A stretch of 32,817 bases of DNA, taken from Deltaproteobacteria bacterium (GTDB lineage Bacteria > Myxococcota_A > UBA796 > UBA9615). The notes beneath the pieces are model-generated. The model made no database searches. It worked only from the letters and a program-made list of their open reading frames with translations, and was not told where the DNA came from. The position numbers and the translations under genes were made by a program. Below are positions 27,220-32,817 of the stretch, piece after piece (the first letter of the stretch is position 1; each line of letters opens with the position of its first letter). Location of the stretch: NCBI GenBank assembly GCA_002724675.1, contig PBPL01000124.1, positions 1 through 32,817 on the forward strand. Direction: 5' to 3'.

Positions 27220-28025
27220 CTGAACCCGTTGCAGCAGAAGGATCCACCCTGTCGGAGGCCTTGAGCCAGGCCGCCAGCCTACTTGGAGTGGAAGGCCCCT
27301 TGGATCTCAGCTTTGATTACGACCGGGAGCACTTCCGGCAAGGCGCCTATACCGTACGCATCCTGGCCTCTCCGCAGAGCGCCGAGGACCTCGAGGCTCG
27401 CCAGGCTCGCAAGGACCTCGCCGAGGCCGCCCGCAATTGGATGGAGAAGGTGTTGTCGCTGTTTGGAACCAAGGCGGAGGTCGGGGTCTCTGGTGGGTCC
27501 CGAGGAGACGTGTTGGTTTCGGTGACGTGCCCGGACGATGGACGGCTGTTGATCGGCAAGGGAGGCCAGAACCTGGAGGCCTTCGAGGGCCTCCTTAAGG
27601 CGGTGATTGCCCGCTCTCACTCCGGGGCCTCGGTGAGCCTCGACATCGAGAACTACAAGACACGCGGCCCATTGGGTCGTGACGGTGGTGGCCGAGGTCG
27701 CGACGGCGGAGCCCGAGGTCGCGACGGTGGCGGAAGAGGTCGCGACGGTGGCGGAAGAGGTCGAGATGGTGGCGGAAGAGGTCGAGATGGTGGTGGCCGA
27801 GGTCGCGGACCGCGCCCCGATGACGAAGAGCGCAAGGCACGTATCAAGAAGCAGACTCTGGCGGCGATCGATCGGGTGCTGGATGGCACGGGCCCCATCG
27901 AGTTGGACAACCTCAACTCCTACGAGCGACACCTTGCTCACAGCTTTGTGAAGGAAGAGGACGGCGTCCGTTCCCGCTCTGTGGGCGATGGCGCAGACAA
28001 GCGTGTGGAGATCTACGCCGAGTGA
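27216..28025 (+). CDS. jag: Jag/KhpB-type RNA-binding protein with RG-rich linker
   Basis: This 269-residue protein belongs to the Jag/KhpB (SpoIIIJ-associated) family of small-RNA and mRNA-binding proteins, usually encoded next to yidC. A Jag_N-like segment is at residues 1-55. A KH domain (about 85-145) has the GxxG-type loop LIGKGGQNLEAFEGLLKAV. An R3H domain (about 205-269) has LDNLNSYERHLAHSFVKEE. Between them lies a linker of six 7-residue GRDGGGR repeats, which I would not expect in this family. Such RG-rich tracts often bind RNA without fixed structure (inference). The start overlaps yidC by ATGA. Confidence 0.93.
   Translation: MTEPVAAEGSTLSEALSQAASLLGVEGPLDLSFDYDREHFRQGAYTVRILASPQSAEDLEARQARKDLAEAARNWMEKVLSLFGTKAEVGVSGGSRGDVLVSVTCPDDGRLLIGKGGQNLEAFEGLLKAVIARSHSGASVSLDIENYKTRGPLGRDGGGRGRDGGARGRDGGGRGRDGGGRGRDGGGRGRDGGGRGRGPRPDDEERKARIKKQTLAAIDRVLDGTGPIELDNLNSYERHLAHSFVKEEDGVRSRSVGDGADKRVEIYAE
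27675..27800 (+). repeat. Six 21-bp tandem repeats in jag
   Basis: Six copies encode GRDGGGR, with one GRDGGAR variant. Copies differ mainly at synonymous third positions (for example GGT CGC GAC and GGT CGA GAT), so the repeat is partly diverged and not a fresh expansion. The unit is a multiple of three, so copy-number change keeps the frame. Confidence 0.92.
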
Positions 28026-28118
28026 CGATCCCCGGGGCCGGCGGAGGCACGGCGGGGCCCACGTGGTAGTCCTGCACCGCCCTCGCGGCTGTTGTGCCTT
28101 TGTTTCGGTGGAGTCGTG

Positions 28119-29501
28119 GTGAGTTCGCCAGAGCGACTCTTGAGTCAAGCGCAGTCGCTGACGGATGATCTCATCGTCGCGGTGTCGAGCCCTCCGGGCC
28201 GTGGCGCTATCGGGATCGTGCGGGTTTCCGGAAGTCCGGACGCGGTCTCCTCATTGCTACACAAGGTCGTCGGAGAGCGCGTCGCGGCCAACCTGCAGCC
28301 GAGAAGACTTCAACTCGTGGCGCTGAAGAGTCCCGAGGATGGCGCGGTGGTGGACAGGGGTCTTGTTGCGCGCTTTCCCGGCCCGAACTCGTACACCGGT
28401 CAGGACGTGGTGGAATTTCACCTCCACGGAAACCCAGTCATTCTGAGACTGGCCACGCTGGCCTTGTTGGCAGGAGGAGCAAGGGCCGCCTCCCCCGGAG
28501 AGTTCACGAGAAGGGCGGTGACCTCCGGGCGAATGAGCCTGGTTCAGGCCGAGGCGGTCGACGCTCTGGTGAGGGCCGAGAGCGAGGGCGCAGTTCGAGC
28601 GGCACATCGTCACCTGGGTGGAGAGCTTGCGACTCGTGTGGGGGCCTGGCGAGATCGCTTACTGGAGGTGGCTGCGGCGCTGGAAGCCTCGGTGGACTTC
28701 CCGGACGAACTACACGAGGGAGAAGGAGGCTGGGACGGGGCCGACCTCGGGCTATTGCAGGCCGACATGGCCTCTTTGGTTGAGAGTTACGAGGCTGGCC
28801 GCCGCTTGATGGAGGGGGCGCGAGTCGTCCTGGCGGGGCCCGTCAACGCTGGGAAGTCGACCCTCTTTAATAGTCTCCTGGGCCACGGCCGGGCCATTGT
28901 CTCAGACCGCCCCGGGACCACTCGAGATGTTGTTTCTGAGACGCTGAGTTGGGGTGGAGCTGCGCTTCGACTTGAAGACACCGCTGGCCTTCGTGGCGCC
29001 GAAGATCCGGTTGAGATCGAGGGGATTGAGCGGAGCGAGGAGGCAACCCGCCAGGCGGATCTTGTGGTGTGGGTCATGGATGGACGTCAGCTCTTGAAGC
29101 GCGCTGGAGACGACTCGGGCAACAGAGAAGATCGACTTCCTGTCGCGACTCATGGAGATCTGCTGACATCCGACGAACGCGCCAAGCTGGAGCAAGCAGG
29201 CTGGACGGTCGTCGCGGCACCTTCCGGCGCTGGCCTCAGCGCTCTGCGGGACCAGTTGGTTCGAGCTGTTGAGGGAGGCTCGTTGGGGTCTTCGTTGCTT
29301 CTCCATACGGAACGGCAGAGGGCTGCGCTAGAGACAGCCCTGTCCGGGGTCTCAGAGGCCATTGGGGTCGGCGCTGAGGAGCCGGTGCTTGCCGCGCTCG
29401 GGGTGCGCGCCGCCGGCCGAGCATTGGACGAGCTCTGTGGAGAGTGGACAGATGAGGGTGTGCTCGACACTCTCTTCGAGCGCTTCTGCATCGGAAAGTG
29501 A
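28119..29501 (+). CDS. mnmE: tRNA uridine-5-carboxymethylaminomethyl(34) synthesis GTPase
   Basis: MnmE works with MnmG to modify the wobble uridine U34 of several tRNAs. GTG 28119 is preferred (GGAG five bases upstream, 460 residues); the frame opens at a TTG at 28092. The N-terminal tetrahydrofolate-binding domain starts [23 protein letters not shown]. The G domain has G1 [13 protein letters not shown]2 GTTRD and G3 DTAGL, but the G4 position reads THGD instead of the usual NKxD. The C-terminal CIGK motif is intact. mnmG follows after 49 bp. The G4 change could alter guanine specificity or nucleotide affinity, though other parts look functional. Confidence 0.95.
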   Translation: MSSPERLLSQAQSLTDDLIVAVSSPPGRGAIGIVRVSGSPDAVSSLLHKVVGERVAANLQPRRLQLVALKSPEDGAVVDRGLVARFPGPNSYTGQDVVEFHLHGNPVILRLATLALLAGGARAASPGEFTRRAVTSGRMSLVQAEAVDALVRAESEGAVRAAHRHLGGELATRVGAWRDRLLEVAAALEASVDFPDELHEGEGGWDGADLGLLQADMASLVESYEAGRRLMEGARVVLAGPVNAGKSTLFNSLLGHGRAIVSDRPGTTRDVVSETLSWGGAALRLEDTAGLRGAEDPVEIEGIERSEEATRQADLVVWVMDGRQLLKRAGDDSGNREDRLPVATHGDLLTSDERAKLEQAGWTVVAAPSGAGLSALRDQLVRAVEGGSLGSSLLLHTERQRAALETALSGVSEAIGVGAEEPVLAALGVRAAGRALDELCGEWTDEGVLDTLFERFCIGK

Positions 29502-29550
29502 GCCCCAAACGTTCTTGCGGAGTCGCTCTATCTGTGGGACATCGGCGTCC

Positions 29551-31485
29551 ATGAGTTCTGTCCACCTTCCAAGGCCCTCTCTGGCTGGCGCGCACGACGT
29601 GGTCGTTGTGGGCGGCGGTCACGCAGGCATCGAGGCGGCTCTTGCATCGTCTCGACTGGGCGCCAAGACCCTGTTGGTCACACTCGTTCCGGGTGGGATT
29701 GGTCGGATGCCCTGCAATCCGGCGATCGGAGGGCAGGGCAAGGGACACCTGGTTCGCGAGATTGATGCCTTGGGTGGCGAGATGGCCCTGGCTGCCGACG
29801 AGACGACCATCCAGTTCAAGTATCTCAATACCCGAAAGGGTCTGGCAGTACGCAGCAGCCGCGCCCAGGTCGATCGCTTCCTCTACCAACGACGGATGTT
29901 CCATGTGGTCGAGGAGGCCCCAGGGCTGGACATCTTGGGCGCCGAGGTCGTTTCAGTAGCAACCGAGCAGTGCCGTGTCGTCGGCGTTCGGTTGGCCGAC
30001 GGCACCGTGGTTCGCTCCCGTGCCGTGGTGCTGACCACGGGCACGTACCTGGGCGGAACGCTACACACCGGCCGCTTGTGCCGCGAAGGGGGCGGTAATG
30101 GCGCGCCGGCCGCGAAGGCTCTCACGCGCAATCTCATGGGACTGGGCCACCGCATGGATCGTCTCAAGACAGGGACGGTTCCAAGGCTTGATGGGCGAAC
30201 TATCGCGTGGGACCGCCTGAACCCACAAGATGGCGATCACCCCGGCGGTCAGTTCTCGCACGTGGGTGCACCCTCGTCTCTACCTCACGTCCGCTGTTAC
30301 GTGACCGAGACCAAGGAGGCCACGCACGAGGTGATCCGGAGGGGACTTCGCAACTCTCCGCTCTACGGGGACTCGCCTGACATCGAGTCGGTTGGGCCCC
30401 GATATTGTCCCAGTATCGAAGACAAGATCGTTCGATTCCCCGACAAGCGGAGCCACCGGATCTTTCTTGAGCCGGAGGGGTTGGCGACCGCGGAGGTCTA
30501 TCCCAACGGCTTCTCGACGAGCCTCCCCGTCACCACTCAGCTGGAGGCGCTGAGAACGATGCCTGGGCTCGAGGCCGTACAGGTGGTTCGGCCGGGCTAT
30601 GCCATTGAGTACGACTTTGCCGACCCCCGTGACCTGAACCCGGGGCTGGAGAGCCGCATGGTCTCTGGTCTCTTTCTGGCAGGCCAACTGAACGGGACCA
30701 CCGGATACGAGGAGGCGGCAGCGCAAGGGCTCCTCGCCGGCATCAACGCGAGCCGTCATGTGGCTGAGAAGGAGTCGATCATCATTGGTCGGGATGAGGG
30801 TTACCTGGGAGTGCTGGTGGATGATCTGTGTACCCGCGGCACTCGGGAGCCCTACCGCATGTTTACGTCACGTGCGGAGTGGCGACTTGTCTTGCGCGAG
30901 GACAACGCAGACCTTCGTCTGACTCCACTCGGGCGGAAGATTGGGCTGGTCTCGGACGCGCGCTGGGCTCGCTTTTGTGCGCACCGGGACGCGGTAGAGA
31001 GGGGTCTGCTTTGGGCTCAGGCCACACGAGCGCCTCAGAGCGAACCATTGGATCGATGGCTAGGGGAGCAGGGAGAGGCACCATTGCGTAGACCGACCAC
31101 GATCGCCGAGCTTCTTCGCCGACCAGCGGTCGACCTCTCGGGCCTCCTCCGTACGACTGGGCTGGAAGCGCCTCACATGGACGAAGAGGATGCTCGCCAG
31201 GTGGTGATTCAGTGCCGCTATTCGGGCTACATCAAGCGAGAGAAAGAGGCCATCGAGCGACTTCGCGGCCTCGCTGAGTTGGGGCTGCCCCAGGACTTTC
31301 CTTACGACCAGATCTCTGGACTTCGGCACGAGCTTGTAGAGAAGCTGGGTCGGGCGCGGCCGCAGACTCTCGGCGATGCGGCGCGCATTCCTGGAATGAC
31401 ACCAGCAGCCCTAGCCCTCTTGGCTGGGCGCCTCAGCGCTTCGGCGAGACGGGCGGACGGCCCACAGGGCGGGGGTGTCTGCTGA
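29551..31485 (+). CDS. mnmG: tRNA uridine-5-carboxymethylaminomethyl(34) synthesis FAD enzyme
   Basis: This 644-residue flavoprotein is the MnmE partner in wobble-uridine modification. The frame is open further upstream, but ATG 29551 gives the usual N-terminus, with the dinucleotide-binding motif [17 protein letters not shown] at residues 23-39. Other landmarks are [32 protein letters not shown] and [33 protein letters not shown] and [20 protein letters not shown] follow. The C-terminal helical domain that binds MnmE and tRNA is present ([28 protein letters not shown]). Length is typical. The stop and the rsmG start share one base (TGATG). Confidence 0.97.
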   Translation: MSSVHLPRPSLAGAHDVVVVGGGHAGIEAALASSRLGAKTLLVTLVPGGIGRMPCNPAIGGQGKGHLVREIDALGGEMALAADETTIQFKYLNTRKGLAVRSSRAQVDRFLYQRRMFHVVEEAPGLDILGAEVVSVATEQCRVVGVRLADGTVVRSRAVVLTTGTYLGGTLHTGRLCREGGGNGAPAAKALTRNLMGLGHRMDRLKTGTVPRLDGRTIAWDRLNPQDGDHPGGQFSHVGAPSSLPHVRCYVTETKEATHEVIRRGLRNSPLYGDSPDIESVGPRYCPSIEDKIVRFPDKRSHRIFLEPEGLATAEVYPNGFSTSLPVTTQLEALRTMPGLEAVQVVRPGYAIEYDFADPRDLNPGLESRMVSGLFLAGQLNGTTGYEEAAAQGLLAGINASRHVAEKESIIIGRDEGYLGVLVDDLCTRGTREPYRMFTSRAEWRLVLREDNADLRLTPLGRKIGLVSDARWARFCAHRDAVERGLLWAQATRAPQSEPLDRWLGEQGEAPLRRPTTIAELLRRPAVDLSGLLRTTGLEAPHMDEEDARQVVIQCRYSGYIKREKEAIERLRGLAELGLPQDFPYDQISGLRHELVEKLGRARPQTLGDAARIPGMTPAALALLAGRLSASARRADGPQGGGVC

Positions 31486-32150
31486 TGCCCCGAGGCGGTG
31501 GTCAGCGTCGCTCCCGTGGTCGACCTCGTCTGGCTTGTGCTGACGAACAGTTGGAGAGGGCCCTCGCGGGCTCCGGCAGCCTGGACGCTGGGGCGGTCCG
31601 TCGCCTGAGGCTCTGGTCTGAGGAGCTGGAGCGGTGGAGCAAGACGCAGCGCCTCGTGGGCTGGTCAAGCGTGGACGGGCTCTTGCACGAAGGGGTCGCG
31701 GACGCGTGGGCGATGGCCCCACTCTTGAGCGCCCAAGAAGGTCGGCCGCTCGTAGACCTGGGATCAGGGGCAGGACTCCCGGGGCTGATCCTGGCCGCGG
31801 CGTACCCTGCTCTCCCGATCCACTTGATCGAGAGTCGCCGGAAGAGAGCATCCTTCCTGCGCCAGGCCGCCCGAGTCATGGAGCTCGAGCGGGTTCATGT
31901 GCATCACGGTCGCTCCGAGCAGTTCTGCAAGACGCTCTGCCAGGGCGAGTCGCCGACGGTGACCGCGAGAGCATTTGCGGCGCCATCGCAGGTGATTGCG
32001 AGCGCTGAAGCCTGGGGGGCGGGCGCTTGTATTCTCTCGATTGTCGGTGATGCACTGCCCCAACCGCTTCCGGAGGGCTGGGTTCGCAGCCAGACGGTTC
32101 CGGGGCTACCGGGGCCCACCAGGACTCATGTCCTCTTGACGCGGGCTTGA
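31485..32150 (+). CDS. rsmG: 16S rRNA m7G527 methyltransferase
   Basis: This 221-residue SAM-dependent methyltransferase methylates G527 of 16S rRNA; loss of the enzyme gives low-level streptomycin resistance in other bacteria. The N-terminus is a basic extension (RGGGQRRSRGRPR) before the helical domain (LWSEELERWSKTQRLVG). The SAM motif is LVDLGSGAGLPGLILAAAYP, followed by the acidic residue in IHLIESRRKRASFL. VTARAFAAPSQVIASA matches the conserved active-site region (usually VTSRAFA). The start overlaps the mnmG stop by one base. It is the last gene of this run. Confidence 0.95.
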   Translation: MPRGGGQRRSRGRPRLACADEQLERALAGSGSLDAGAVRRLRLWSEELERWSKTQRLVGWSSVDGLLHEGVADAWAMAPLLSAQEGRPLVDLGSGAGLPGLILAAAYPALPIHLIESRRKRASFLRQAARVMELERVHVHHGRSEQFCKTLCQGESPTVTARAFAAPSQVIASAEAWGAGACILSIVGDALPQPLPEGWVRSQTVPGLPGPTRTHVLLTRA

Positions 32151-32209
32151 GCGCTGGTGCGCAAGGGGTTTCCCAACGCAAGAAGACGGATATGGCGCTT
32201 TTTACCAAT

Positions 32210-32232
32210 TTCGCATTGCGAAGTATTTTCGC
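32210..32232. promoter_or_regulatory. Nested inverted repeats, possible operator upstream of the bactofilin gene
   Basis: TTCGCATTGCGAA (32210-32222) is a 6-bp inverted repeat with a one-base centre, and its right half GCGAA pairs with TTCGC at 32228-32232. It is in the A/T-rich part of the 161-bp gap, so it may be an operator near a promoter. Confidence 0.4.
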
Positions 32233-32272
32233 CTTTCGTACTCTCAGAAGAGATTCTGCCGTGCTGTACCCC

Positions 32273-32295
32273 CTCTCCCGGGGCGCCGGGAAGAG
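32273..32295 (+). promoter_or_regulatory. GC-rich hairpin just upstream of the bactofilin ribosome-binding site
   Basis: CTCTCCCGG pairs with CCGGGAAGAG (one bulged A, GGCG loop). It ends a few bases before the AGGAG site (32301-32305). With no T-tract it is more likely a leader structure than an rsmG terminator, although processing or attenuation is possible. Confidence 0.45.
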
Positions 32296-32311
32296 GCCAT
32301 GAGGAGCCGCC

Positions 32312-32817
32312 ATGAAGTTTGGACGCAAGGAGCCCCTGTTGGGATCGCTAGCTATGGATGATGGAAACAATGGAGAGACGGCAACTCTGCCTCGGGGACT
32401 GCCTAGTCCCGCGCCACCGGCGCGCTCAGCCTCGGGGATGAACCAGGAGCTCAACGCATTCCTGGGAGACGGCTGCATCTACGAGGGCAAGCTCACCTTT
32501 GAGGGGCGGGTTCGAATCGATGGCAAGTTCACAGGCGAGATCTTCAGTACGGATACCCTTGAGGTGGGTCCCGGTGCAGAGCTTGAGGCGGAAATTGATG
32601 TCCGCCAGGTGATCATTGCAGGCCGGGTCGAGGGCAACATCCATGCGCGGGGCCGGTGTGACCTGCGCGCGCCAGGCGAGGTCATTGGCAACATCGTGTC
32701 GCCCATCATTACGATGGAAGAGGGCGTCCAGTTCGATGGCGCCATGCAGATGAAGGCCGCCTTAGAGGGAACGATCGGAACAGTCGCAGACCAAGACCTG
32801 GTTCGTGTCGCCACCCA
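32312..32817 (+). CDS. Bactofilin, C-terminus cut by window edge
   Basis: The frame opens at ATG 32312 (AGGAG seven bases before) and is open to the right edge, giving 168 residues. A short N-terminal tail (MKFGRKEPLLGSLAMDD) and a Pro-rich linker precede the bactofilin beta-helix (about residues 50-150). Its repeating segments include FLGDGCIYEGKLTFEGRVRI, GKFTGEIFSTDTLEVGPGAE and RVEGNIHARGRCDLRAPGEV. Bactofilins are cytoskeletal polymers that in myxobacteria organise chromosome-segregation proteins and cell shape. Its position near the origin genes fits such a role (inference). ParA/ParB genes, often found here in other bacteria, are not in the window. Confidence 0.92.
   Translation, partial: MKFGRKEPLLGSLAMDDGNNGETATLPRGLPSPAPPARSASGMNQELNAFLGDGCIYEGKLTFEGRVRIDGKFTGEIFSTDTLEVGPGAELEAEIDVRQVIIAGRVEGNIHARGRCDLRAPGEVIGNIVSPIITMEEGVQFDGAMQMKAALEGTIGTVADQDLVRVAT

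Noticed and set aside
28026-28118. GC-rich stem as terminator between jag and mnmE
   Set aside because: Only about five base pairs can form and there is no T-tract.

Overview
This window is most likely the replication-origin neighbourhood of a GC-rich Gram-negative bacterial chromosome. The gene set fits a Myxococcota/Deltaproteobacteria-type organism, though the phylum is inference: DksA, glutathione synthetase, outer-membrane lipoproteins, a bactofilin near the origin, and dnaA-dnaN-recF-gyrB in one direction with rpmH-rnpA-yidD-yidC-jag-mnmE-mnmG-rsmG in the other. Coding density is very high, and many neighbours share ATGA stop/start overlaps. I see no tRNA, rRNA, CRISPR array or insertion sequence, and no convincing intrinsic (hairpin plus T-tract) terminator.

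Layout. 1-1163 (minus): two envelope genes, a DUF4398-like lipoprotein cut by the left edge and a secreted protein. 1303-3470 (plus): gshB and an exported TPR protein. 3488-6430 (minus): dksA then priA. 6639-8530 (minus): a two-gene exported operon of an HMA-thioredoxin lipoprotein followed by an outer-membrane barrel protein. 8592-9263 (plus): a MOSC protein. 9275-19780 (minus): gyrB, fabH, two ArsA/Get3-type ATPases, gyrA, a TPR lipoprotein and hemL. 19910-23859 (minus): dnaA, dnaN, recF. 24544-32150 (plus): rpmH to rsmG. 32312 to the right edge: a bactofilin. The switch from mostly minus-strand to plus-strand genes at about 24 kb, together with DnaA-box-like sites at 22280-22448 and 23878-24281, places the probable origin in the dnaA-flanking gaps.

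Most notable observation. The barrel gene at 6639-7715 starts with a clean signal peptide at 7715, then has two in-frame TGA codons two codons apart (7622-7620 and 7613-7611), directly after the predicted cleavage site, and afterwards stays open for 323 codons. No usable start lies between the TGAs and the middle of the gene. A perfect 6-bp hairpin with a GGU loop begins 11 nt after the second TGA, the geometry of a bacterial SECIS element. I therefore propose a selenoprotein with an N-terminal Sec-x-x-Sec motif, translationally coupled to a lipoprotein carrying two CxxC motifs. A decayed gene or sequencing error is the alternative.

Other points: in-frame tandem repeats in the lipoprotein, GyrA and Jag; an ArsA pair in which only one member has the signature lysine; strong palindromes in the gyrB leader, dksA promoter and rpmH upstream region; and a degenerate G4 motif in MnmE.
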